Assembly: GCA_027489135.1 (NCBI GenBank)
Contig: JAIYAI010000187.1
Coordinates: 1 to 9,042 of the forward strand
DNA: 9,042 nt
Direction of reading: 5' to 3'
Source of the DNA: Acetobacteraceae bacterium
GTDB taxonomy: Bacteria > Pseudomonadota > Alphaproteobacteria > Acetobacterales > Acetobacteraceae
Positions 1 to 6,327 of this stretch are shown here, in pieces. Positions within the stretch are counted from its first letter, which is position 1; the number at the start of each line of letters is the position of its first letter. The notes beneath the pieces were generated by a model, which worked only from the letters and a program-made list of their open reading frames with translations, was not told the origin of the DNA and ran no database searches. Made by a program: the position numbers and the translations under genes.

Positions 1-1
1 C

Positions 2-127
2 GGCGAGGCCGCCGGCATCTACCAGGCGATCGCCCGCTTCTATACGCAGATGGCGGCCGACAATGCCGGCCCGCAGCAGGACGTGGCGATTATCGCCGGC
101 TTCCTGGCGACCCCGCCAAAGGGCTGA
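2..127 (+). CDS. 3' end of a probable NAD(P)-dependent 3-hydroxyisobutyrate dehydrogenase-like oxidoreductase (partial)
   Basis: An open frame enters from the left edge and ends at TGA 125-127, giving the last 41 residues of a protein. The visible tail reads as helix-rich sequence (residue string GIYQAIARFYTQMAAD, then a segment with QQDVAIIAGFL). In length and pattern it resembles the C-terminal helical domain of beta-hydroxyacid dehydrogenases (HIBADH/GarR type), which commonly end in an 'aarlYe.a...G.gdqDvsal...l' pattern. The Rossmann domain lies outside the window, so the identification rests on the tail alone. The flavin hydroxylase starts 4 nt after the stop, which suggests one transcript. 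The coding frame is much more convincing than its identity; another dehydrogenase or an unrelated helical protein is possible. Confidence 0.5.
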   Translation, partial: GEAAGIYQAIARFYTQMAADNAGPQQDVAIIAGFLATPPKG

Positions 128-131
128 CCCC

Positions 132-1814
132 ATGGCCCTCGGACGCAGCGTCTACGACGCGATGCCGCGCTATGCGCCGGCGCCGATGCCGCGCCGGGTG
201 GAGCGGCGCGACGTGGTCATCCTCGGCGCCGGGCCGGTGGGCCTGGCGCTCGCCGCCGGCCTCGCCCGGCACGGCCAGGACTGCGTGGTGATCGAGCCGC
301 GCGACCAGGCGAGCTTCGGCAGCCGCGCCATCTGCATCTCGCGCCGCTCGCTCGACCTGCTGGCCGGCGTCGGGGCGGTGAAGGGCATCCTCGCCCGCGG
401 CCTCGCCTGGACCGATGGTCGCAGCGACTGGCGCGGGCACGAGGTGCTGCGCTTCGCCATGCCGCATGATGCAGACCAGCAGCACCCGCCCATGCTGAAC
501 CTGCAGCAATGCTTCACCGAGCAGGCGCTGATCGACGCAGTGCTGGAGCGGCCCGAGGTGGAGCTGCGCTGGGGTCATGCGATGCGGCAGATCGTCCCGC
601 GCGCCGACGGCGTGACGCTGACCGTCACCACGCTGGAGGGCGAATATACGCTGGACGCCAGCTGGGTGGTCGCCTGCGACGGCGCACGCAGCCCGATGCG
701 GGCGGCGCTCGGCCTGGCGCTGCAGGGCGAGAGCCATGAGGGGCGCTACCTGATCGCCGATATCCGCGCCGCGCTCGACCTGCCGACCGAGCGGCGCGCC
801 TGGTTCGATCCCGCCTCCAACCCGGGCTCCACCCTGCTGATGCACCGCCAGCCCGGCGACATCTGGCGCATCGACTACCAGCTTACCCCCGACGAGGACG
901 CCGAGGCGGCGCAGGAGGAGGACGCCGTGCGGGCGCGGATCGACGCGCATCTCGCCAGCATCGGCCAGCCCGTCGACTACGAACTGATCCTGGTCAGCCT
1001 CTACCGCGCGCATGAGCTGACGCTCGACCGCTACCGCCATGGCCGCGTGCTGCTGGCGGGCGATGCGGCGCACCTGCTGCCGATCTTCGGCGTCCGGGGC
1101 ATGAACTCCGGAATCGAGGATGCGGCGACGCTGGCCTGGATGCTGGCGACCGTGGCGCACGGCACGGCGGATGCCACGCTGCTCGACGGCTGGAGCGCGG
1201 AGCGCGTGCACGCGGCACGGGAGAACATCGCCAGCGCGCATCGCAGCACCCTGTTCATGACGCCGCCGACGCGGGGCCATGCGCTGCTGCGCGACGCGGC
1301 GCTGTCGCTGGCCGTGACTCAGGACTGGGCACGCGCGCTGGCCAATCCGCGGCAGAGCGCCGCCATCGGCCAGCCGGATTCGCCGCTCTCGACACCGGAG
1401 GAGGGCGCCTGGCCGGCCGGCACGCCGGTGCCGGGGGCGGTGCTGCCCTCGGTTCCCCTGACCTCGCCGGGCGGCGAGCCGACCTGGCTCGCCACGCTGC
1501 TGGATGGCGAAGCCGGGGTGATCACCGGCGATGCCGCCCTGGCCGCGACGCTGCGGCAGGACGGGGCGGCGGCGCATCGCACCCTGCCCGGCGGCAGCGC
1601 GCCCTGGCAGGGCGTGCCACAGGTGCTGCTGATCGGGCCCCAAGGCGACGCGCGGGACGACGCCGGCCGCGCCGCCGCGCTGCTCGGCCTGGACGCGCCG
1701 GGGGCGGGCTACCTCGTGCGGCCGGACGGGATCATCGCCTGGCGCTGGCGCCGCTTCGACCACGCGGCCTTCGACGTCGCCCTGGCCCGGCTGCGCGGAA
1801 AGGGACGGGCATGA
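132..1814 (+). CDS. FAD-dependent aromatic-type monooxygenase (PheA/TfdB/MhpA-like hydroxylase)
   Basis: The 560-residue product looks like a group A flavoprotein hydroxylase, a family that uses NAD(P)H and O2 to hydroxylate aromatic or quinone-type substrates in the cytoplasm. Seen directly: the FAD Rossmann motif GAGPVG at residues 32-37, the DG motif at 183-184 (DGARSP), and the flavin-binding GDAAH at 310-314 followed by PIFGVRGMNSGIEDA. The C-terminal ~100 residues look like the thioredoxin-like domain of phenol hydroxylase relatives, ending with the typical YLVRPDGIIAWR string. ATG 132 was chosen because it falls just after the upstream stop with AAAGGG about 8 nt ahead; the in-frame ATG at 63 would overlap the upstream gene by 65 nt. 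The stop overlaps the next start as ATGA. The family is well supported. The substrate cannot be inferred; MhpA-like hydroxyphenylpropionate chemistry is only one possibility. Confidence 0.92.
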   Translation: MALGRSVYDAMPRYAPAPMPRRVERRDVVILGAGPVGLALAAGLARHGQDCVVIEPRDQASFGSRAICISRRSLDLLAGVGAVKGILARGLAWTDGRSDWRGHEVLRFAMPHDADQQHPPMLNLQQCFTEQALIDAVLERPEVELRWGHAMRQIVPRADGVTLTVTTLEGEYTLDASWVVACDGARSPMRAALGLALQGESHEGRYLIADIRAALDLPTERRAWFDPASNPGSTLLMHRQPGDIWRIDYQLTPDEDAEAAQEEDAVRARIDAHLASIGQPVDYELILVSLYRAHELTLDRYRHGRVLLAGDAAHLLPIFGVRGMNSGIEDAATLAWMLATVAHGTADATLLDGWSAERVHAARENIASAHRSTLFMTPPTRGHALLRDAALSLAVTQDWARALANPRQSAAIGQPDSPLSTPEEGAWPAGTPVPGAVLPSVPLTSPGGEPTWLATLLDGEAGVITGDAALAATLRQDGAAAHRTLPGGSAPWQGVPQVLLIGPQGDARDDAGRAAALLGLDAPGAGYLVRPDGIIAWRWRRFDHAAFDVALARLRGKGRA

Positions 1815-2002
1815 CGCCGGTGGATGGCGAGGCCCTGGCGCAGCTCTGGGACGATCTTGCCCAGGCCATCGCCGCCGCGGGCCCCGATCCGGCGCGGGAG
1901 CGGCTCTACCTGGCGAAGCTGGTGCTGCTGCTGGCGCGCGAGACGGGCGATGCCGACCGGGTCCGGACGCTGGCGGCGCTGGCGCTCCGGGACCTCGATT
2001 AG
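1811..2002 (+). CDS. DUF2783-type small protein
   Basis: A 63-residue acidic, helical protein with the pattern LWDDLAQAIAAAG...RLYLAKLVLLLARETGD...LAALAL. This matches my memory of DUF2783, a ~60-residue family of unknown function. Its members often sit directly behind flavin hydroxylases in proteobacteria. The start ATG overlaps the hydroxylase stop (ATGA), and a purine-rich GGAAAGGGA lies just upstream, so translational coupling is likely. There is no signal peptide, membrane segment or cysteine. By context it may be an accessory factor of the hydroxylase, but that is inference. Its TAG stop (2000-2002) overlaps the stop of the convergent kinase-like gene. Confidence 0.8.
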   Translation: MTPVDGEALAQLWDDLAQAIAAAGPDPARERLYLAKLVLLLARETGDADRVRTLAALALRDLD

Positions 2003-2781
2003 GCCGCCAGCAGCCTCTCCCGCGGCAGGGTCAGCCAGGTCCGGGCGCCGACGCCCTGCAGCGCCTCGATCCGCAGGCTGCCGCCATGCGCTTCCAGCAG
2101 GGCGCGGGCGACCGCGAGGCCGAAGCCGAGCCCGCGGGTGCGCGGCGCCGCCGCGGCATCCCCCGTATCCGGCCCCGCATCAGCGGCGCCGAGTCCCACG
2201 CCCTCGTCCTCCACCAGGATCGCCACGCCGTCGGCCGAGACCACGGGCCGCACGCCGATCCAGTCCCCGTCGCGGGTCATGCGCGCCGCCCGCGCCAGCA
2301 CCTGTTCCAGCGCACCGCGCAGCGCCCGGGCGTCGGCGTCGAGCGCGATGCCGGAGCATTCCGGGGCCAGCCGCCAGTCCCGCCGCGCCGGCCCGAGTTG
2401 CGCCGCGGTCGCCGCCACCGCTTCCTCGAGCATCGGCAACAGGCGCACGGGCGCCGCCCGCACGGCGCGGAGCCCCGTCCGCAGCGCGAGGAGTTCGGAG
2501 AGCTCGTCGGACAGGCCGAGAACGCGCTGCGCGCTCTCCGCAATGGAGACAGCGGCGACGGCGGCATCCCGCCCGGCGCCGGCATGGCCCAGCAGCGTGA
2601 GCCCGATAGCCTGCATCTCCCGCGCCAGCAGGCCGAAGCTGCGCTCGGCCGCCGCGGAGGCAGCGCGCATGGCGACCATCTCCGCCCGCAGCGCCCGCGC
2701 CTGACGATGCGCACGCCAGGCGAAGCCGAGGCAGGTGAGCGCAAGCAGGACGAGGAAGCAGGAGACGAAAAAGCCGGGCAT
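1999..2781 (-). CDS. Histidine-kinase-like membrane protein with degenerate catalytic motifs
   Basis: A 260-residue protein with one N-terminal membrane segment (about residues 4-22), a short basic/coiled stretch, a two-helix DHp-like region (about 46-103) and a HATPase_c domain (about 112-254). Seen in the ATPase domain: a G1-type DEGVG at 192-196 and a G2-type GLGFGLA at 217-223. The usual phosphoacceptor block H-E-x-R-T-P is not present; aligning on the trailing LLG puts Arg54 where His is expected. The N-box Asn (NxxxNA) also appears replaced (QVLARAAR at 160-167). It may bind ATP yet fail to autophosphorylate, or serve as a scaffold. There is no extracytoplasmic sensor domain and no response regulator nearby. 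ATG 2781 is the only start before an in-frame TAA just upstream. It lies in the loop of the rpmB terminator hairpin and has no clear ribosome-binding site; the next ATG codons (residues 35 and 38) would remove the membrane segment. Confidence 0.75.
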   Translation of the reverse strand: MPGFFVSCFLVLLALTCLGFAWRAHRQARALRAEMVAMRAASAAAERSFGLLAREMQAIGLTLLGHAGAGRDAAVAAVSIAESAQRVLGLSDELSELLALRTGLRAVRAAPVRLLPMLEEAVAATAAQLGPARRDWRLAPECSGIALDADARALRGALEQVLARAARMTRDGDWIGVRPVVSADGVAILVEDEGVGLGAADAGPDTGDAAAAPRTRGLGFGLAVARALLEAHGGSLRIEALQGVGARTWLTLPRERLLAA

Positions 2782-2792
2782 GGGCCCGGCTT
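2768..2792 (-). terminator. Intrinsic terminator of rpmB, overlapping the start of the kinase-like gene
   Basis: A perfect 9-bp stem (AAGCCGGGC at 2771-2779 and GCCCGGCTT at 2784-2792) closes a 4-nt loop. Read on the minus strand it is followed by a run of five T (2772-2768). It begins 41 nt after the rpmB stop, in the right orientation to end the rpmB transcript. The loop contains the ATG of the downstream kinase-like gene. Confidence 0.85.
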
Positions 2793-2832
2793 ATCTGATC
2801 TGGCTTAAGACAGGGTGAAGCGGCGGCGGGCG

Positions 2833-3138
2833 TCAGGCCGCCGCGGCAGCTTCCCGCTTCGCCTTCGCGCGCACGATCCGCTTCTTCAGCGTGATTGCCT
2901 CGGGCGGCAGGCTGCGGTCTGGCGTGCCGAGCAGGAAGCTGTCGAGGCCGCCATTGTGCTCGATCGTGCGGATGCCGTTGGTGGTCAGGCGCAGGCGCAC
3001 GCTGGTCGCCAGCACATCCGAGAAGAACGACGTCTCCTGCAGGTTGGGCAGGAAGCGACGGCGCGTCCTGTTGTTCGCGTGGCTGACGTTGTTACCCGTC
3101 TGCACGGTCTTGCCGGTGATGCCGCAACGGCGGGCCAT
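2833..3138 (-). CDS. rpmB: 50S ribosomal protein L28
   Basis: A 101-residue basic protein that is readily recognised. The N-terminus MARRCGITGKTVQTGNNVSH followed by NNRTRRRFLPNLQ is the L28 signature, and the body contains LRLTTNGIRTIEHNGGLDSFLL as in alphaproteobacterial L28. It is a structural component of the large ribosomal subunit. The start at 3138 is set by family alignment; the open frame extends further upstream but that part is not L28. CAGGGG lies about 8 nt before the ATG. The C-terminus is an Ala/Lys-rich tail (REAAAAA). A candidate promoter and a leader hairpin lie upstream and a strong intrinsic terminator lies downstream, so it looks monocistronic, with possible readthrough in from the 3269-3544 gene and out to the kinase-like gene. 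Confidence 0.97.
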   Translation of the reverse strand: MARRCGITGKTVQTGNNVSHANNRTRRRFLPNLQETSFFSDVLATSVRLRLTTNGIRTIEHNGGLDSFLLGTPDRSLPPEAITLKKRIVRAKAKREAAAAA

Positions 3139-3161
3139 GGGAGGAACCCCTGAAAACAGCG

Positions 3162-3187
3162 GCACGCGGCCCGGTGGGACCGCGTGC
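3162..3187 (-). promoter_or_regulatory. Hairpin in the rpmB leader
   Basis: An 8-bp perfect inverted repeat (GCACGCGG at 3162-3169, CCGCGTGC at 3180-3187) with a 10-nt GC-rich loop lies 23 nt upstream of the rpmB start. On the minus strand CGCTGTTTT follows, a weak T-run five bases after the stem. It could be a leader structure of rpmB or a poor terminator for the gene ending at 3269. The sequence alone does not decide between these. Confidence 0.4.
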
Positions 3188-3208
3188 GGGTCGTGAACTG
3201 AGGGGCGG

Positions 3209-3237
3209 CGTATGCCGCGAAGCCCCGGCCGCGTCAA
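3209..3237 (-). promoter_or_regulatory. Candidate sigma-70-type promoter of rpmB
   Basis: On the minus strand, TTGACG (3237-3232) is followed after exactly 17 bp by CATACG (3214-3209). The -35 is close to consensus and the -10 is weak (3 of 6), as is common in GC-rich alphaproteobacteria. Initiation near 3202 would give a leader of about 60 nt containing the 3162-3187 hairpin. No other good candidate is seen between the flanking genes. Confidence 0.45.
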
Positions 3238-3268
3238 GCTTTCCCGGGCTGCGCGGCAGAGTTGCCGC

Positions 3269-3544
3269 TCAGGCGTTGGGGCGCATGCCCATGCCGGCCG
3301 GCGGCGGGTCCCGCATCTCCCGCAGTTCGCCGCCCTCGACCGAGGCAAGGGCGTTGCGCAGCACGCCAGCGATGGCGCGGTCGTCCATGGTGCGGGCCAG
3401 CAGCCCCAGCGCACCGCCCAGCAGGGCTGAGGCAATGGAGACCGGCGCGATGCGCTGTTCGATCATGTACTCGATCGCCTTGTCCACGACCGAGCCGGCG
3501 TGGCTCAGGTCCTCGGGCGCCATCCCCTGGGGGTCCAGCTGCAT
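3269..3544 (-). CDS. Small helical protein of unknown function
   Basis: A 91-residue protein that I do not recognise. The start at 3544 is favoured by AGGAAGG placed 6 nt upstream; the frame is open further upstream (to 3754) but that extension is Arg/Ala-rich and looks non-coding. The middle is a plausible helical bundle (VVDKAIEYMIEQRIAP, then SIASALLGGALGLLARTM), with a mildly hydrophobic stretch at about residues 35-48 that is too short and Gly/Ala-rich to call a membrane segment. The tail is Pro/Met-rich (DPPPAGMGMRPNA). It has no cysteines and no known motif. It lies 130 nt upstream of rpmB on the same strand and is divergent from the methyltransferase. Confidence 0.65.
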   Translation of the reverse strand: MQLDPQGMAPEDLSHAGSVVDKAIEYMIEQRIAPVSIASALLGGALGLLARTMDDRAIAGVLRNALASVEGGELREMRDPPPAGMGMRPNA

Positions 3545-3584
3545 GGGGTGCCTTCCTATTGGGCGGGCCGGGCCGACGGCCGCC

Positions 3585-3600
3585 GCGTGAAGCGTCACGC
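3585..3600. promoter_or_regulatory. Inverted repeat in a divergent intergenic region (possible operator)
   Basis: GCGTGA (3585-3590) and TCACGC (3595-3600) form a perfect 6-bp inverted repeat with a 4-bp spacer. It lies 41 bp upstream of the 3544 start and in the 224-bp divergent gap to the methyltransferase. The size suits a dimeric repressor site, but short palindromes are common in GC-rich DNA. I saw no convincing promoter elements for either gene in this gap. Confidence 0.25.
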
Positions 3601-3768
3601 CGCAGATAGGGTCCGCATGGGCCCGCCGCCAGCCCCGGGCGGGGCTCGCCGTGCGGTGAGGCGATGTTCCCGCGCAACGCTGTGCCCCTGCCGCAACGTT
3701 CGCGCGCGCCCGGCGCTTGGCGCCGCCGGCCGGCTGCGGCAGAGGAGGCCGCAAACCGGGGGCATGCG

Positions 3769-4656
3769 ATGGCGCACGAAGACAAGGCGGGCGGGGACAA
3801 GGCAGGCGGGGCGGCGCGCCCCTGGCGGCAGGTGACGATCGCGGGGCGGCGCTGGCGCATCGCCGGCGACCCGGACGACACCTACTTCCAATGGGCCACG
3901 CACCACGCGAAGGGCATGGGCGAGATCCATGCCGTGGCCGCTGCCGTCCTTCCCGGGGATGGCCGCGGAGTCGCGCTCGACATCGGCGCCAATATCGGCA
4001 TGACAGCGGTGATCCTGGGCGCGCTGGCGCCGCAGGGTCGCGTGGTGGCGGTGGAGCCCTCCCCCGCCACCGCGGCCCGGCTGCGGGAGACCCTGGCGCT
4101 GAACCGCCTCGACGGGCGTGTCGCGGTCGAGCAGGCGGCGGTCTCCGCCGCGCCGGGCCATGCGGAGTTCCACTTCGATGCGGGGCATTCCGCCGGGTCG
4201 AAGCTGGTGAATGCCGGCACGATGGACCGCGCCACCCTCGCCTCGCCCCCCGTGCGCGTGCCGGTGACCACGGTCGATGCGCTGGTCGCGGCGCATGGGC
4301 TGGACCGCTTGGATCTCGTGAAGGTCGATGTCGAGGGCTTCGAGGGCGACGTGCTGGACGGCGCGGCCGAGACCATGGCGCGGCACCGTCCCGCTTTCAT
4401 CCTGGAGTTCAACGCCTGGACGCTGCTCTGCAACCGCAACGCCAATCCGCGCACGGTGCTGGAGGACTGGCTGGCGCGCTTCCCGGTGATCCACGCCTTC
4501 CGCGGCGCGGCGGCACCCGAGCGCGTGCGGCCGGAGAACGCGCTTGCCTTCCTGCACGACCACCTGGTCATCCGCAAATGCGCCGACGACCTGGTGCTGT
4601 CCTTCGACGATGGATGGGTCGCGCGCTGGCAGCCGCCAGGGCGCGCGAAGGCATAG
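3769..4656 (+). CDS. FkbM-family SAM-dependent methyltransferase
   Basis: A 295-residue Rossmann-fold methyltransferase. Seen directly: SAM motif I LDIGANIG (70-77), motif II VVAVEPS with acidic Glu96, and the FkbM hallmark VKVDVEGFEGDVL starting near residue 184, followed by FILEFN. Family members O-methylate sugars, lipids or secondary metabolites; the substrate here is unknown and no glycan or polyketide genes are adjacent. Start choice is uncertain. ATG 3769 gives a compact N-terminus but AGAGGAGG is about 20 nt away; the in-frame ATG at 3664 has GTGAGG close by but adds 35 low-complexity Arg/Ala/Pro-rich residues. The last codons and the TAG stop lie in the first copy of a 38-bp tandem repeat. 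It is convergent with the AAA+ gene. Confidence 0.9.
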   Translation: MAHEDKAGGDKAGGAARPWRQVTIAGRRWRIAGDPDDTYFQWATHHAKGMGEIHAVAAAVLPGDGRGVALDIGANIGMTAVILGALAPQGRVVAVEPSPATAARLRETLALNRLDGRVAVEQAAVSAAPGHAEFHFDAGHSAGSKLVNAGTMDRATLASPPVRVPVTTVDALVAAHGLDRLDLVKVDVEGFEGDVLDGAAETMARHRPAFILEFNAWTLLCNRNANPRTVLEDWLARFPVIHAFRGAAAPERVRPENALAFLHDHLVIRKCADDLVLSFDDGWVARWQPPGRAKA

Positions 4657-4738
4657 TGCTGTGCTGGCGGCCGCCGGGGCGCGCGAAGGCATAGTGCTGC
4701 GCTGGCGGCCGCCGGGGCGCGCGAAGGGTTAGTGCCGG
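4625..4738. repeat. Three-copy 38-bp tandem repeat with a conserved hairpin
   Basis: Copies begin at 4625, 4663 and 4701, each with GCTGGC(A/G)GCCGCC then GGGCGCGCGAAGG. Copies 1 and 2 differ at three positions and copies 2 and 3 at four, all in the last third. Each copy carries a short stem CTGGC/GCC(A/G)G around a 4-nt loop; the A-to-G change keeps a T-A pair as a G-U wobble. The array spans the methyltransferase stop (copy 1) and the convergent AAA+ stop at 4729-4731 (copy 3). No T-run follows, so it is not a classical intrinsic terminator. Confidence 0.9.
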
Positions 4739-6186
4739 GCAGCCAGCGCCGCCTCTGCCGCGACGCCGAGGCACTCCTCCATCTGTGCCCGCAGCCGCCG
4801 CAGATTCCGGTGCCCGGCGAAGCTGCGTGCCAGTGCCGTCTCCGTCTCCGGCGGCAGCGTCGGCAGGTCGGTCGCGGCGCAGCCCATGTCCTCCGCGATG
4901 CCGCCGAGCAGCGCCGCCGCCACCGACACATAGGCGCCCGCGGGCGGCGGCTGGATGCGGTGCACAGACAGGCGGGAGAGCAGCGGCGCCGGAATGTCGC
5001 GCGTGTCGTTCGCCGCCATGATCCAGACCGCGTGGCGGAGATCGGCATTGGTCCGCAGGCACTCGTCGAACCAGGCGCCGGCGCTCGCCGGCTCGATCAT
5101 CGCCAGCAGCGTGTCGTGCGCCCGGCCGTTGGCCTCGCGCTGGCCGCCGGCCTTCTCGATCTCGTCGAGGAAGAGGACCGGGTTGGGTGCCGCGAGCCGC
5201 GCCATCTCCGCGACCGGCCAGGCCGGCGTCGCCGCCGACCAGCCCCGCGCGGTGCCCTGCAGGCAGCGGTTGTCGGTGGCGCCGCCCAGGTTCAGCGCGG
5301 CGAAGGGCAGGTCGAGCGCCTGCGCCACGCGGCGGGCGAACCAGGTCTTGCCGACACCAGGCGGCCCGACCAGCAACAGCGGCCGCAACCGCGGTGAGGG
5401 CCGGCCGGCATGCGCGGCCAGCGCCAGGCCACGGCGCATCTCGGCCAGCGGGGCGGCGAAGCCGGGCGCGGCTTCCGCCAGAGCCCCGAGCCGTGCGGCC
5501 GCGTCGCGCGGCACCCGGCGCAGCGGCAGCGGCGTGGCGAGCGCCCGATAGGCCTCCCACTCGGCACGATCGTTCGGCGGATCGAAGGACTCCAGCACGC
5601 GCAGCCCGGGCTCCGGCACTGCTTCGACAGGGATCGACGAGGCAGCAGGCGCCGGCGTCGCCTCGATCTTAAGCATCCCCGACAGCCGCGCATCGACACG
5701 CCGCCCGTCGCCACTACCGGGCACAAAGCGCAGCCAGAGATCCGCCGCCAGCCGCGCACCGAGCACGAAGCGACGCAGGCGCGGCGCCGCACCGGCCTCG
5801 CCCAGCGCTCGGGCCTCGGCATGCTGGCGGGCGAGCAGGCCCTCGATGCAGGCCAGCGCCCCCTCCCCCGCGCGCGGCCCGCCGCGCTCGGCCACGATGC
5901 GGGTCGCCGCGATCACCAGGTCCTGGCCGCCCAAGAAGCGGCCGGCGATCGGCGCCAAGCCGGCCGCGAAATCCAGCAGCCCGATATCGTCGCCGGCGCG
6001 CACCGGGCGTTCGCCGATGCGCGGCGGGAACAGCGGCGAGCGGAGATGATCGAGCAGCGCGGCTTCCAGCCGGTCCACCTCCTCCCGTTCCAGGGTGAGC
6101 CAGAGCCAGAGCGGCGGTGCCTCGGCATCGCCGAAGAGCAGCGGGCTGGCGGGGTCGACCCGCAGGTCGAAGACGGCATCAGGCAC
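4729..6186 (-). CDS. Lon-like AAA+ ATPase lacking a protease domain
   Basis: A 485-residue protein. The C-terminal half is an AAA+ module: Walker A GPPGVGKT at 274-281, Walker B VLFLDEIEK with Asp341-Glu342, a sensor-1 region WIMAANDT, and LLSRL as the likely arginine-finger segment. The Walker A-B interval (GGATDN...GTARGW..A.PAW) resembles Lon rather than ClpA or FtsH. The Lon substrate-binding N-domain and the Ser-Lys protease domain are both absent. The N-terminal ~240 residues are acidic/Leu-rich and unrecognised. It may be an unfoldase or remodeller working with an unknown partner. The start is GTG at 6186, supported by GGGGAG 7 nt upstream; the first ATG lies much further in. The stop falls in the last copy of the 38-bp repeat. 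It is divergent from the binding-protein gene across 141 bp. Confidence 0.88.
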   Translation of the reverse strand: MPDAVFDLRVDPASPLLFGDAEAPPLWLWLTLEREEVDRLEAALLDHLRSPLFPPRIGERPVRAGDDIGLLDFAAGLAPIAGRFLGGQDLVIAATRIVAERGGPRAGEGALACIEGLLARQHAEARALGEAGAAPRLRRFVLGARLAADLWLRFVPGSGDGRRVDARLSGMLKIEATPAPAASSIPVEAVPEPGLRVLESFDPPNDRAEWEAYRALATPLPLRRVPRDAAARLGALAEAAPGFAAPLAEMRRGLALAAHAGRPSPRLRPLLLVGPPGVGKTWFARRVAQALDLPFAALNLGGATDNRCLQGTARGWSAATPAWPVAEMARLAAPNPVLFLDEIEKAGGQREANGRAHDTLLAMIEPASAGAWFDECLRTNADLRHAVWIMAANDTRDIPAPLLSRLSVHRIQPPPAGAYVSVAAALLGGIAEDMGCAATDLPTLPPETETALARSFAGHRNLRRLRAQMEECLGVAAEAALAARH

Positions 6187-6236
6187 GGCCCAACTCCCCT
6201 GCGCGGCGATCGCGGTTTCGAGAGCCCTACAGTTTT

Positions 6237-6277
6237 ATGCGGACGCATTGGAAGGACCTCGCGAGCACGTTCCGCAT
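6237..6277. promoter_or_regulatory. Spaced inverted repeat in the divergent AAA+/Bug intergenic region
   Basis: ATGCGGA (6237-6243) and TCCGCAT (6271-6277) form a perfect 7-bp inverted repeat separated by 27 bp, roughly central in the 141-bp gap between divergent starts at 6186 and 6328. It could be a regulator site serving both genes. No convincing -35/-10 pair was found for either direction, so the assignment is weak. Confidence 0.25.
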
Positions 6278-6327
6278 GAGGTACGCGCGGCGTTGCCGAG
6301 GGGCGCCGGGGCTGCGATTCTGCCCCC

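Noticed and set aside
63..131. Upstream extension of the hydroxylase to ATG 63
   Set aside because: It would overlap the preceding gene by 65 nt and adds Arg/Pro/Trp-rich residues unlike the family; ATG 132 has a suitable ribosome-binding site.
90..1763. Long minus-strand open frame opposite the flavin hydroxylase
   Set aside because: Arg/Ala/Gly/Gln-rich translation without domain pattern; it is the antisense shadow expected in very GC-rich DNA, while the plus frame has clear FAD motifs.
4625..4738. CRISPR-like array
   Set aside because: Units are directly contiguous with no unique spacers; it is a simple tandem repeat.
3882..5048. 388-codon minus-strand frame across the methyltransferase, repeat and AAA+ gene
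   Set aside because: Low-complexity Arg/Ser/Ala translation running through two genes with convincing motifs in other frames; open only because of GC bias.
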